From contig JACKFF010000012.1 in assembly GCA_020632595.1 (NCBI GenBank), forward strand, positions 1 to 64,000: DNA of 64,000 nt. Direction: 5' to 3'. This DNA comes from Nitrospiraceae bacterium. Lineage in GTDB: Bacteria > Nitrospirota > Nitrospiria > Nitrospirales > UBA8639. The notes under the pieces were generated by a model that ran no database searches, was not told where the DNA came from, and saw only the letters and a program-made list of their open reading frames with translations. How positions within the stretch are numbered: position 1 is the first letter of the stretch; every line of letters begins with the position of its first letter. Of this stretch, positions 24,342-33,661 are shown piece by piece. The translations under genes and the position numbers were made by a program.

Positions 24342-27300
24342 TTAATGAGGGACGGAAGGAGTCAACGCAACTTGTAGCGCTTGCGCCATATCCTCCATTA
24401 AGACCGGCTTGGACAAATAGGCTCTGAGCCCCATCGATAAGGCTTTCTCTTTATTCATTGTGTAACTGAATCCTGAACACAAAATAACGGGAAAACCTGG
24501 CCGAATGCTCATTACTTGACGAGCCAGCAATTCTCCCGTCATGCCTGGCATGGTTTGATCCGTCACAAGTACATCAAATTGATGAGGATTCTCTTTAAAT
24601 GCCTGCAACGCTTCAGGACCATTGGAAAATACGACAACTATGTAGCCCGCATTCTCCAACATATCCTTGGCCCATTTGGCAATAGACACCTCATCGTCCA
24701 CAAACATCACTGTTCCCTTCCTAAAATAAGAAGAAGACTTTGACGGGATCTGCGGAACTTCGACAGGGAGAGAGGAACAAGGGAAATAAATGGTAAAGGT
24801 CGTACCCAGGCCTTTCTGACTATCAACCCGAATCACACCTCCATGACTCGTTACGACACCATGAATAACCGCCAACCCCATCCCTGTGCCTTCCCCAACA
24901 TCCTTAGTGGTAAAAAACGGATCAAAAATTCGTTTCGTAACACTCGGTGACATCCCTTGCCCGGAATCAGCAACTTTCAGGCGGATATAAGGCCCCGCAT
25001 GCAGCCCTTGAACAAGAGAAGCCGTCGTTTCATCAACGGCTACTTCATCTAATGTTACCGTCAACCTTCCGCCCATCGGCCGCATCGCATATTCCGCATT
25101 AGCTCCCAAATTCATGATTACTTGATGGATCTGAGTTGCATCAGCCAGAACCGGCGCAGAGCTTGGTTGGAGTTCGGCATGCAAGGAAATCGTAGACGGA
25201 AGAGAAGCACGAAGGAGGTTCAGGGCTTCCTGCACAATCGGCTGTAAATGCATCACTTTTCTTCCAGATTCATCTCGCCGGCTGAAAGTTAAGATTTGCC
25301 GAACGAGATTCTTGGCCCGATAACTTGCTCGTAAGACTTCTTGTAAACGGGGCAACACCGGACTGCCCACCCCAATTTGAGTCATGGCCAGTTCGGTATA
25401 GCCAATAATGGCCGATAAGATATTATTAAAATCATGTGCAATCCCACCGGCCAAGGTCCCTACTGCCTCCATTTTTTGGGCCTGACGACGCTGCTCTTCA
25501 CTTTTTAGAAGAGCTTCTTCTGTCTGCCGTCGCTCGGTTAAATCGCGGAGAAACCCACTAACAATTATTTTCCCTTGTGATTGAATAGCCGTAATGGCCA
25601 ATTCCAAAGGAAACTCATGGCCATCACGGTGTAATCCGGACAATTCAAACCGTTTATTTAAAATTGCATTGACCTCTGAAGTGAAAAAGTGTGGAATTCC
25701 CTGTGGATAGGCGTCCCGGTATTTCGGTGGGATGACCGTAGTTAGCACTTGTTGCCCAATGATTTCCTCCCTGGACCATCCAAACATGCGTTCCGCCTGT
25801 GAGTTCCACCCAATAACATAGCCATATTCATCTAGAGTGACCACGGCATCAAGGGCGGTGTCCAGAATGAGCCGTGTTCGTTCTTCACTTTCCCGTAGGG
25901 CCATCTCTGCCTCTTTTCGTTGCATAAACTGCCCAATCTGGCTTCCAACAGACACCATTTGGTGCAACAAGGCTTCATCCGGCTCCTGGATTTCCCCGCT
26001 AAAAAACTCCATTACTCCAAGAATTGTGTCACCGAGCCTGATAGGAAAGGCAAATGCCGCATGCAATCCTACCTGAGCGGCCATTGGTGCACGAGGAAAA
26101 TTGGGGTCCTCGACCGCATCAGGAATCCAAATCGGATTACCCGTCTCCCAGATCCGTCCAGGCAGGCCAACTCCCTTCGCAAAGGACATACGTTGTGTCA
26201 CAGTAACAAATTCAGAAAACCGTTCATGGGAAGTTCGCCACACTTCCACACAGAACAGGATTTTTGTCCCAGGCTTCACCTGCCAGAGTACCCCCACTTG
26301 CCATCCTAAACTATTACAGACCGCCTGGAGAATTTCTGGAGTGGCTTGCTGAATGGTCGTGCATTCGGCCAACACCCTGGCAATCGCATATTGTGCAGCT
26401 AAACGGCGTTCAGCAAGTTTTTGTTCTGTCTCATCCCGTAATAATGCGGTGAACAGACGCTGGTCCGCTCGCGGCGATTCGGTCAAGGCCAACGACAGAG
26501 GGAAAACTGTTCCATCTTTTTTTTGAGCCTTGAATTCCTTCAGCAAAGCACCAACATGTTTTACTCCCGATTGCCGATAGGACAAGACAAATAGATCCCA
26601 TCCGTCTTGTTCCGAAAAATTAACCAGATTTCTAAACGGCCTGCCTATTACCTCTGAGGCTTGCCAGGAAAACATCGCTTCCGCTGCTTCATTAAATGTT
26701 TCGATCTTCCCATCCTCATTGAAGGTCACAATTCCCTCGCCCTCACTCGCTACGACAGCTGGCAGTTTTTGCCTGTCTTTAGGGGAGTGCTGCCTTCTGC
26801 CACTTTTACCTTGAGCCAGGATAAATCCGACCGCCATCATAATTCCTAGGTCCAGTAAACCAATGGCTCCTCCACCAAGAAAATAGAGAGATTGGATTTC
26901 CTGAATATTGATTTTTGCTATTACTCCTAGAGGAAGACCTGCTAGGGGTTGATAGGCCAGCAAAACACTCTTACCACGACTATCAGTCAAAATTTGCGTG
27001 CGGCTATCGACGGATATATCCAGTTGAAATTGAGAAGACCTCTGCCCTCCATTTTTATCCAGGCGAACTAGAAGCATCTCTCCTGTTTGCCCAAAGTGAT
27101 GATGATCCCTCAGAGCATCAAATTCCTGTTGAATACGATTCTCGAAGACCTCTTGAGGCATTGCCCCTTCCGGCCAGTCTGGAGGTAAGTGCTTCATGGC
27201 TTCCAAGTAATGAACGTATATGTTAGTCAGATGAGTCAGTCGATCTTTTTCATCCTCAATGGATTCAAAGTAAAGCCCAATAAACACAAAAACGCTAAGG

Positions 27301-27362
27301 GTCAGGAGTAAAACTGTTCCCATTAGAACCATTTTTAAGATTCGTTGCTGCTCAGGAAGCAT
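24342..27362 (-). CDS. Membrane hybrid histidine kinase (PAS-GAF-PAS-HisKA-HATPase-REC)
   Basis: A 1006-residue sensor. A TM helix lies at about 8-32 (MVLMGTVLLLTLSVFVFIGL) and a second near 165-185, enclosing a periplasmic region. A PAS domain follows (IVTFNEDGKIETFNEAAEAM, about 210-320), then a GAF domain with GVGLPGRIWETGNPIW (about 345-490) and a second PAS with DAVVTLDEYGYVIGWNSQAE. The kinase core has the phosphoacceptor His in LAGGIAHDFNNILSAIIGYT and the ATP lid in DSGQGMSPSVTKRIFDPFFT. The C-terminal receiver has VDDE at its start, the acceptor Asp in FDVLVTDQTMPGMTG and Lys in YLSKPV. The partner regulator is not adjacent. No promoter was identified. Confidence 0.93.
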   Translation of the reverse strand: MLPEQQRILKMVLMGTVLLLTLSVFVFIGLYFESIEDEKDRLTHLTNIYVHYLEAMKHLPPDWPEGAMPQEVFENRIQQEFDALRDHHHFGQTGEMLLVRLDKNGGQRSSQFQLDISVDSRTQILTDSRGKSVLLAYQPLAGLPLGVIAKINIQEIQSLYFLGGGAIGLLDLGIMMAVGFILAQGKSGRRQHSPKDRQKLPAVVASEGEGIVTFNEDGKIETFNEAAEAMFSWQASEVIGRPFRNLVNFSEQDGWDLFVLSYRQSGVKHVGALLKEFKAQKKDGTVFPLSLALTESPRADQRLFTALLRDETEQKLAERRLAAQYAIARVLAECTTIQQATPEILQAVCNSLGWQVGVLWQVKPGTKILFCVEVWRTSHERFSEFVTVTQRMSFAKGVGLPGRIWETGNPIWIPDAVEDPNFPRAPMAAQVGLHAAFAFPIRLGDTILGVMEFFSGEIQEPDEALLHQMVSVGSQIGQFMQRKEAEMALRESEERTRLILDTALDAVVTLDEYGYVIGWNSQAERMFGWSREEIIGQQVLTTVIPPKYRDAYPQGIPHFFTSEVNAILNKRFELSGLHRDGHEFPLELAITAIQSQGKIIVSGFLRDLTERRQTEEALLKSEEQRRQAQKMEAVGTLAGGIAHDFNNILSAIIGYTELAMTQIGVGSPVLPRLQEVLRASYRAKNLVRQILTFSRRDESGRKVMHLQPIVQEALNLLRASLPSTISLHAELQPSSAPVLADATQIHQVIMNLGANAEYAMRPMGGRLTVTLDEVAVDETTASLVQGLHAGPYIRLKVADSGQGMSPSVTKRIFDPFFTTKDVGEGTGMGLAVIHGVVTSHGGVIRVDSQKGLGTTFTIYFPCSSLPVEVPQIPSKSSSYFRKGTVMFVDDEVSIAKWAKDMLENAGYIVVVFSNGPEALQAFKENPHQFDVLVTDQTMPGMTGELLARQVMSIRPGFPVILCSGFSYTMNKEKALSMGLRAYLSKPVLMEDMAQALQVALTPSVPH

Positions 27363-27691
27363 TAAGCACCGGAAATGGAACAGAAAAGAAAGGCAGGACG
27401 AGCAGTCGAACTACAGGAACTATGCGTGAAAGCACGAGGAAGAACGTCAAAGAGAATCAATGATCCCCTCCCTCAATCGAATGGGAGCCTCCAACCATCC
27501 ATAAAGTCAGAGGAATATCCTATGCTTTTGCGCCAAAAATGTCTATCCAGAAATCCAACATGAGAGGATGGTTGCAGATGGAAGACAAAAGCCCCGCTCG
27601 GGATTCTACAACCCCATTGGAAAGTAAGACCTAAACATCTTGAGGAAACTGTTCTGCCACCCGTCCAGCACCTATGCGGGTCAGAAATGAT
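27363..27691. other. Gene-free stretch
   Basis: About 330 bp between the TonB-C gene and the hybrid kinase gene, both on the minus strand. No gene, terminator with T-run or repeat was recognised. Confidence 0.3.
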
Positions 27692-28138
27692 TCACTGAGT
27701 ACGAAAATGAATACGGAGGGAGATCTCACCATCGATAGGTTCCTCGCCATTCATTTGTGGCAAAAACGTCCACTGCTTGAGAGCCAGTAAAGAAGCTTGA
27801 GTGAGTTCCCTATGTGCGGCAGGTTGAAGAATAACCACGGTGACATCTGAATTTTTACTGACCAATATTCGAGCTTTGAGCCAATCGTCTAAGATCTGCC
27901 CATCTAAGGTAGATGGAATTGTCGGCCAGGGGGTTCGTTGTGGGACCGGTCCAAGTTGTTGATCTTTATTAAGCCGGAGCCCATGGACATGGACCGTGTC
28001 GAGGGTTTCCACCTGTACATCTTCTTCATGGTCAGATTGATGCGTCGCGAAATCTGATTCGGCCGGATAGGAGAGCGAGGGCCCACTTAATAGCCAGAGC
28101 ACCTGCATGAAGAGACCAAAATTCCGGGAAACGCTCAT
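27692..28138 (-). CDS. TonB C-terminal-domain-like periplasmic protein
   Basis: From ATG 28138 the product has 148 residues: a signal-like hydrophobic N-terminus (FGLFMQVLWLLSGPSLSYP), then a linker with His and Asp residues. The C-terminal domain has the TonB/TolA-C pattern: LDDWLKARILVSKNSDVTVV, then AAHRELTQASLLALKQWTF and a closing strand GEISLRIHFRTQ. It begins four bases after the stop of the TonB receptor gene, so the two are co-transcribed. It may act as a dedicated energy transducer or plug partner for that receptor. A classical TonB has an N-terminal membrane anchor and a Pro-rich rod, which are short or missing here. Confidence 0.65.
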   Translation of the reverse strand: MSVSRNFGLFMQVLWLLSGPSLSYPAESDFATHQSDHEEDVQVETLDTVHVHGLRLNKDQQLGPVPQRTPWPTIPSTLDGQILDDWLKARILVSKNSDVTVVILQPAAHRELTQASLLALKQWTFLPQMNGEEPIDGEISLRIHFRTQ

Positions 28139-28142
28139 AGAA

Positions 28143-30587
28143 TTACCCACCAAAAAAGAATTGTCCACGAAAGAAAAATGAACGGGGCATATTGGCATGG
28201 GCCACACCAAGGCCAATACTGCCCTCCCCATCGTTTAGAAACACGTTTTGGTCCAAGAGATTGATGACATCAAACCCCAACAGGGCTTTATAGTTATCCC
28301 ACAGAGGAAGAAGTTGTTCGATGGATAGATTATAGGTGGTGTAGGATGGACTATGGGTCGCGTTCGTTTTCCCCCCAGGATTTGATGAGCGGAGTCCAGA
28401 CCCGAACAACATTTGCCCTGTGATCGTCGTATGGGCAAAGGGGCGGTACGTAAGCACAGCCGAACTGGTGACCAATTGCATATGATCACAATACACTCCG
28501 CTCTTGGAATTTATATCATTAATTTCGTTTTGCTCCAACAAAAAATAACCTGACTGCAGATTTTTTCCGCGACACTGCCCCCAAGCGACATTACCACGCC
28601 CGTAAAGGTTGTCTGACAACTTCGCATTAACGGACAGATCGATTCCCCGCTGCCAACCCCGCTTAAACGCAAAATAATTAAGAAGCGGGGCCGTTCCGAA
28701 TTGTCCGGCATCTGATAGATTTTTATTTAATTTATAATATCCGGTTAATTCTATTGACAATGAATCCCCCAAGGCATGGGCGGAGCCGACCTCGAAATAA
28801 TGGGCTCGCTCCGGTTCCACTGTTCGATTAGTCAAATTTTCTGGTTGGGCCGTAGTGCCAATGGTATTCAGTTGAAGAAATGGAACAGCTTCAAGATTCG
28901 GAGGAGTAAATAATCTTCCATAAAAGGCATGAAAGACATGATTGGGAGTCATGGCATAAGTGGCGCCTACCCGTGGACTCACTTGTCCATCATTGGTCAA
29001 CGCCTGGATTTGATCGAAGCGAACACCAAGATTAAAGGTCCATTGAGCCCAGGGGGTCCATTGGTCTTGAATCCAGAATTCCTCGCGCCATCCAATGGTG
29101 CGGTTATCGGCATTGCGGGAAATGACTCCCCCTACTGGATCGCCTGCTCCATCCCTCAAAAAAGCCGACAACCGGGTTTTATTCACCGCCTGGGTCCTTT
29201 GAATCTGGAATCCCGTTTTAATTAAATGATCGGGATTTAATCGATGACTGTAATCAAACCGTATCCCACCAACATAGGACCACCGATCCTGATCGCTTAC
29301 CGAAAAAGGCTCTTCAGTATCTTGTGTATAGGATAAGGCATTGAAGGGGTCGGTCGTGAACGTGGCTCGGGAATGCTGAAAAAACCCTGACAGGCTGAGA
29401 AACTGATCCTGGCTCCAATCATGCCGCCAAACCAGATGTGAATACTGATTGTTCTCCTTTTGGTATTCATCTATATTTTGAGAAGTCACCGGTTCAAACC
29501 CCGGATCAGTCCCCTGGATAAGCCCGACAATAGTAGGATTTGCGGCCAGCCCCGGTTGAGTTGGAATTTGAAATTTGGCAATGGAGTTAAGGAATAACCA
29601 CGACATGCTATTCTGGTTATCCATCTGCCAGTCCCCGCGCAACATGGTTTGGTTTTGATTGCTTTGATCATGGAAAATAGTTTTCCCTAAGGTGGGAGGG
29701 TTAATCCCTCGGTTCGTGGACGTAAAGCTATTTTGCAAATAGTAGCGAAAGCTTGAGCCAACCGTACCTCCATACTCAAAAGCCGGATTAATGGTTTCAT
29801 TCGACCCTCCAAAATATTGCACCGAGCCAAAACCTGGCTTTGTCCCGCTTTTAGTGATCACGTCAATAACGGCTGCGGTTTTATTCCCGAATTGTGCTTC
29901 TGGTCCACCCAGAATAATGTCTGCGCGCTCCCACGTCCGTGGAGAGATGACATCCGTAAACACCGAAGAGACGGTATCGGGAATCGGAACACCATCCACC
30001 CGGAATTGGTAATTGGCGTGATCCTGACGAATGTGTACTTGCTTCAGCCCCCCGTCCACCGCACTCGGAAGGGTTAACAGCAGATCATTTAGAGCAATAT
30101 TATTCCCTCGTGGTAACTCCTCGATATCTTTGCGACTAATAGAATAGGATTCTCCGGAGAGCCGATGCTGAATGGGAGGCAAAGAAGCCACAACCTCAAG
30201 AGTAAGCTCTTGTCGATGTGCCAAGGTTAACTTGACCTCCAGAAATGGATCGTTTTCAATCTTAAGAATCGTTGATTCGCTCGATAAGTCTGACTGAGTT
30301 GCTCGAATAGAATAAATCCCAGACTCAGGAGGAGCTAAAATAAACTCACCCCCTTCGTTCGTCAATTGAGTCTCAATGAGGGTGCCTTCTTGATCCCGCA
30401 ATTCTACTGTTGCCTGAGGGACTCGGCGAAGATCCTCATATTGCACTAAACCGGTTACAATCCAGATTGATTCGTTTTTGCCTTTGTCCTTAGCCTGAAC
30501 GAAGCTAACACCTACAAACGTCCCCAATCCGAAGATCCAGAGAAAAAGGCCACACCATATCACCCATTTATCATTTCCAAACAACAT
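28143..30587 (-). CDS. TonB-dependent outer-membrane receptor with N-terminal CarboxypepD_reg domain
   Basis: The start ATG 30587 has GGAGG seven bases upstream, giving 814 residues. After a signal segment a carboxypeptidase-regulatory-like beta domain (VPQATVELRDQEGTLIETQL, about 45-125) precedes the plug (SISRKDIEELPRGNNIALND, then VDGVPIPDTVSSVF). The 22-strand barrel ends with an aromatic terminal strand (SFFFRGQFFFGG) as needed for BAM insertion. The region carries many Asn, Gln and His residues but no clear siderophore motif. It is the middle gene of a three-gene unit with a small His/Cys-containing secreted protein and a TonB-C protein. A tandem TTGCAAT operator ahead of the unit suggests uptake of a metal controlled by the Fur-family protein. 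Confidence 0.88.
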   Translation of the reverse strand: MLFGNDKWVIWCGLFLWIFGLGTFVGVSFVQAKDKGKNESIWIVTGLVQYEDLRRVPQATVELRDQEGTLIETQLTNEGGEFILAPPESGIYSIRATQSDLSSESTILKIENDPFLEVKLTLAHRQELTLEVVASLPPIQHRLSGESYSISRKDIEELPRGNNIALNDLLLTLPSAVDGGLKQVHIRQDHANYQFRVDGVPIPDTVSSVFTDVISPRTWERADIILGGPEAQFGNKTAAVIDVITKSGTKPGFGSVQYFGGSNETINPAFEYGGTVGSSFRYYLQNSFTSTNRGINPPTLGKTIFHDQSNQNQTMLRGDWQMDNQNSMSWLFLNSIAKFQIPTQPGLAANPTIVGLIQGTDPGFEPVTSQNIDEYQKENNQYSHLVWRHDWSQDQFLSLSGFFQHSRATFTTDPFNALSYTQDTEEPFSVSDQDRWSYVGGIRFDYSHRLNPDHLIKTGFQIQRTQAVNKTRLSAFLRDGAGDPVGGVISRNADNRTIGWREEFWIQDQWTPWAQWTFNLGVRFDQIQALTNDGQVSPRVGATYAMTPNHVFHAFYGRLFTPPNLEAVPFLQLNTIGTTAQPENLTNRTVEPERAHYFEVGSAHALGDSLSIELTGYYKLNKNLSDAGQFGTAPLLNYFAFKRGWQRGIDLSVNAKLSDNLYGRGNVAWGQCRGKNLQSGYFLLEQNEINDINSKSGVYCDHMQLVTSSAVLTYRPFAHTTITGQMLFGSGLRSSNPGGKTNATHSPSYTTYNLSIEQLLPLWDNYKALLGFDVINLLDQNVFLNDGEGSIGLGVAHANMPRSFFFRGQFFFGG

Positions 30588-30715
30588 CCAGAAACCTCCA
30601 GCAACTAACAATCAATTAGCCACATGTCTCCCCTTGCGTCATTCACAATGCCCTTCCGCGTTGGAAGGCTGTGCAAAGATGTCTTGAGGGTGAGAGACAG
30701 CTGTAAAAAAGAAAG

Positions 30716-31051
30716 TTAAGAGAAAGGGGAAGCTGGAGGACCGCGAGGGTTACCGAGGGAAAGGGTCAGAGACGCATACGTCTCTTTTCCATCAAAGAAA
30801 AGGAAACCGGCAACAACAGACCAATGAGATAAACCTGAGACATCCCAAACTAGGGAATGGGAAGTATGGTGCTGTACCCATTGGCACAAATCATCATCAG
30901 AATGTTGATGCCCATCATAATCCACCTCAGCAAAGACATGATGGATTTCCAGGGCCTGCACAAACGGTATTGAGCTCAACAATACCAAAGCAAGGGCTAG
31001 AGCCAAGCTGATATTAAATCGAGAGATGAGAGATGGCGGTTTTCGGATCAT
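30716..31051 (-). CDS. Small secreted protein, possibly metal-linked
   Basis: From ATG 31051 the product has 111 residues. It starts with a basic region, then a strong hydrophobic signal (ISLALALALVLLSSIPFVQA), and the mature part has EVDYDGHQHSDDDLCQWVQH and HTSHSL. His and Cys are concentrated there, as in DUF2946-like proteins, which sit beside copper or zinc uptake genes. A longer reading to 31180 would run through the tandem operator at 31119-31136, so the shorter start is preferred. No Shine-Dalgarno is visible. It is the first gene of the receptor operon. The metal and role are inferred from position only. Confidence 0.55.
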   Translation of the reverse strand: MIRKPPSLISRFNISLALALALVLLSSIPFVQALEIHHVFAEVDYDGHQHSDDDLCQWVQHHTSHSLVWDVSGLSHWSVVAGFLFFDGKETYASLTLSLGNPRGPPASPFS

Positions 31052-31118
31052 GAGGATTTTTTGCCAACAATGGGCTTGCGCCCGAAAATACCAAAGGCCT
31101 TTAAGCGTGTCAACAATA

Positions 31119-31136
31119 ATTGCAACTAAATTGCAA
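31119..31136 (-). promoter_or_regulatory. Tandem TTGCAAT operator of the TonB receptor operon
   Basis: On the minus strand TTGCAATTTAGTTGCAAT repeats TTGCAAT with an 11-bp period, the same as at 20857-20874 ahead of the Fur-family gene. It lies about 68 bp before the first start codon and overlaps -35-like sequences. Confidence 0.6.
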
Positions 31137-31380
31137 TAAAGGTTTTCGGACAATACAACAACTACACCATTGTCTTGCATCGATTCGCTTTAATCAAAAT
31201 CCTGTCAACGCTAATAAAATTAATTAAATTCCCGGATCACCCCACCCGGAAAAACCCAATTTCATTGTCAATGCTCAAATCGGCCTTCAAGGCTTGTTGG
31301 GTCCCAACCGAAAAGCCTACTGAGGCCCATCCTAAGGATCTAATCATTAAAATCTGCTTCTTGATCGAGGAATTTACGCA

Positions 31381-31929
31381 TTGGGGACTGCCAACAGACT
31401 TTTTATCAGCATTATGGTAATAGCCATCGGTACAGTGGTGGGTGGGCAGGCTATTCTCAGTCGATTATCTTTAGACCAAACTCTTCTCCCCACTCGCTCG
31501 CATACTCCCAAATCAGTCCAAGTGGCTGCTGGAAGCGAGGATTCGGTGATTGCCCTTGAACATTTGGGAGGTGTTTGGGTGGCCCGCGTGGAGTTGAATG
31601 ACTTCCATGAAGCCAGACTCATAGTTGATACGGGGGCCACATTTACAACCATTTCAGAAGATTTAGCATTTGATGCGGGAATTCGGTCAGATACGGCCCA
31701 TTCGCCGGTTAACCTTCTTACTGTCGGGGGAAAGGTTCAAGCCAAACTAGGCGTCGCGCGAAGAATTCGTGTGGGAAATATAGGCAGAGATGATGTCCAG
31801 GTGGTCATCTATACGATACCGAACCTCCCAGACGGGATCGATGGCTTACTCGGACTCAGTTTTTTTGATCGTTTTCTTGTTCGCCTGGACCATTCCAACA
31901 AACAACTACACCTCTCGCCAAGGACTTAG
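31381..31929 (+). CDS. Retropepsin-like aspartic protease
   Basis: A 182-residue protein from TTG 31381 with GAGGA ten bases upstream. An N-terminal hydrophobic segment (LFISIMVIAIGTVVGGQAIL) anchors it or directs export. The protease domain (about 70-178) has EARLIVDTGATFTTISEDLA with the catalytic D-T-G-A motif, and DGIDGLLGLSFFDRFLVRLD near the end, the conserved second half of the single-lobe fold. Such bacterial retropepsins (TIGR02281-like) act as dimers on membrane or periplasmic substrates. The substrate is unknown. The neighbours do not form an operon with it. Confidence 0.8.
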   Translation: MGTANRLFISIMVIAIGTVVGGQAILSRLSLDQTLLPTRSHTPKSVQVAAGSEDSVIALEHLGGVWVARVELNDFHEARLIVDTGATFTTISEDLAFDAGIRSDTAHSPVNLLTVGGKVQAKLGVARRIRVGNIGRDDVQVVIYTIPNLPDGIDGLLGLSFFDRFLVRLDHSNKQLHLSPRT

Positions 31930-32158
31930 GCTTCAGAGTCCCTTATCGCTCTACCTTCTTTGGTTATTAATCTTGAACTAGGTTCAATCCCCCATCACTT
32001 GACTGGGAGTTTGGGGATAGGGCATAAACTTTCCTCCGATCCCTACTAACATTACAAGAAAAAGCTCCCATCCTCAGGATACAGAGAATCAGTCCTTGAC
32101 AGTCCTCGAAGGCAGTATGGTAATACTACCTTTCCCCTAACCAGACAGGACTTAACCC

Positions 32159-32602
32159 ATGCGATTTTTCATTTATGCGGACAATTTAAATCCCACACAG
32201 CTCAAGCGACGTGCTCCTGAAGCACAATTTTTATTTATGGCATACGTGCCAGACCACACCATCAAATTCGGTCGGTGGTCAAACCAGTGGCGTTGTGGAT
32301 TAGCCACCATTGCCCCTTCTGCTGGCGAACGAGTGTGGGGAGGGGTTTTTGAACTCACTCAGGAGGATGTCCAAGAAATGGACAAGTTTGAGGGCGATCT
32401 TCCAGAAGGAGCATTTCGTCATGTTGAGGTCCATGTGTTCACACAGGAAGGAGAAAAAGAGTTCGTAAGCACGCACGTCGCCCAAAGCATTGGAAAGTTT
32501 AAAGCCAAAGATCATTATCTAGATTGGATTCTTGCGGGAGTTAAGCATTGGAAGTTACCGGATGAATGCGTGGACATGTGGAATCTGTTTCGCTCTCAAT
32601 GA
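32159..32602 (+). CDS. Gamma-glutamylcyclotransferase-like protein
   Basis: A 147-residue protein with AGGA before ATG 32159. The fold pattern is that of the GGCT/AIG2-like family: an N-terminal strand MRFFIYADNLNPTQLKRRAP replaces the usual YGSNL with YADNL, then VPDHTIKFGRWSNQWRCGLA and GERVWGGVFELTQEDVQEMD. The latter matches the VWGVLYxLxxxDxxxLDxxE region. The residue aligned with the catalytic Glu appears to be in MDKFEGD. It could process gamma-glutamyl peptides. The change in the N-terminal motif makes the substrate uncertain. The following gene starts 63 bp downstream and may share its transcript. Confidence 0.7.
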   Translation: MRFFIYADNLNPTQLKRRAPEAQFLFMAYVPDHTIKFGRWSNQWRCGLATIAPSAGERVWGGVFELTQEDVQEMDKFEGDLPEGAFRHVEVHVFTQEGEKEFVSTHVAQSIGKFKAKDHYLDWILAGVKHWKLPDECVDMWNLFRSQ

Positions 32603-32665
32603 GTTTTTCGTTCATTCTTTCTATTAAATTTTTCTCTTTTATCTATTCGTTAAGAAGGAGTATCT

Positions 32666-32992
32666 ATGCCAAAACCGAAGTATCATATTCTGGTATGCAC
32701 GAATTCCCGTCCTCCTGGACATCCCAAGCCTTCTTGTGGAGCTGCGGGCGCTCAAAATTTATTAATGGCACTTAATATGGGCTTGATTGAACGCGGCGTT
32801 CAACCCGGGGAGGTATTGGTCAGCGGGACAACTTGCCTCGGGCCCTGCGAAAGTGGCCCTAACGTTGTCGTCTATCCAACGGGAACCTGGTACTCTCAAG
32901 TCAAAGATTCCGATGTGGCGGTTATCCTGGATGAGCACATCAAAAAAGGATCGCCTCCTGCCCAGCTCAAACCGGATTCCGTTTGGTCTTAA
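32666..32992 (+). CDS. Thioredoxin-like [2Fe-2S] ferredoxin
   Basis: A 108-residue protein with AAGAAGGAG before ATG 32666. It has the four cysteines of the thioredoxin-like ferredoxin family: Cys11 in YHILVCTNSRPPGH, Cys24 in PKPSCGAAGAQ, and Cys57 and Cys61 in GTTCLGPCESGPNVVVYPTG. This pattern binds a [2Fe-2S] cluster as in Azotobacter and Clostridium proteins of the class (Shethna type). It transfers electrons between redox proteins; the partner is not evident. MoaB follows 30 bp downstream. The C-terminal end is short (LKPDSVWS). Confidence 0.88.
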   Translation: MPKPKYHILVCTNSRPPGHPKPSCGAAGAQNLLMALNMGLIERGVQPGEVLVSGTTCLGPCESGPNVVVYPTGTWYSQVKDSDVAVILDEHIKKGSPPAQLKPDSVWS

Positions 32993-33021
32993 TTGCCGGC
33001 TTTTGCCTGTATAGGTTAAGC

Positions 33022-33579
33022 ATGGATGAACATCAACATCATGCAGGGCATGGATCACATACCGACGATTCTCAACCGTCTCATCTCACACACAAAGCAC
33101 GGAAGGCATCCTCTTTAGTCTGCATGGTGCTCACATGTAGTGATACCCGAACGCCAGATACCGATACCAGTGGAAAGCTAATCTGCCATCTTTTAAAAGA
33201 GCAGGGACACTCTATTTCCGAGTACCGAATCATTAAAGATGAACCGGCCGATATCAAAGGGCTCCTCCTCCAAGCCAGGGGTCAGGAGGCCCTTCAGGTC
33301 ATCATAATCAATGGCGGAACAGGTATTTCCAGGCGAGACTCCACATTTGAAGCCGTCGATGATTTATTGGAAAAACGGCTTAATGGATTTGGAGAGCTTT
33401 TTCGGTATTTGAGCTATCAGGATATTGGATCGTCCGCCATGTTGAGTCGGGCCACCGCGGGCACCTACGGGCAACTGGTGGTTTTTTCTATTCCCGGTTC
33501 TCAGGGGGCTGTTCGCCTCGCTATGGAGAAACTTATTCTCCCTGAAATGGGGCACATAGCTGGAGAACTCACCAAATAG
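33022..33579 (+). CDS. moaB: MoaB-family molybdopterin biosynthesis protein
   Basis: From ATG 33022 the product has 185 residues. A His-rich N-terminal segment (DEHQHHAGHGSHTD) is unusual and may bind metal. The rest is a MoaB/MogA fold: VCMVLTCSDTRTPDTDTSGK, HSISEYRIIKDEPADIKGLL, VIIINGGTGISRRDSTFEAV with the GGTG motif and catalytic Asp, and FGELFRYLSYQDIGSSAML with the conserved E-F-R. MoaB adenylates molybdopterin before molybdenum insertion in many bacteria. Molybdenum cofactor is needed by nitrate or nitrite oxidoreductases, but no such enzyme is in the window. A start at 32983 overlapping the ferredoxin gene is less likely. Confidence 0.87.
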   Translation: MDEHQHHAGHGSHTDDSQPSHLTHKARKASSLVCMVLTCSDTRTPDTDTSGKLICHLLKEQGHSISEYRIIKDEPADIKGLLLQARGQEALQVIIINGGTGISRRDSTFEAVDDLLEKRLNGFGELFRYLSYQDIGSSAMLSRATAGTYGQLVVFSIPGSQGAVRLAMEKLILPEMGHIAGELTK

Positions 33580-33661
33580 GCACCTTCAGAAAAGTTATCC
33601 TTCATTTCCATTCAGAACCGTCCATGAAGAACACAGATCAGGCGAGGCCAGAATTTATAGG

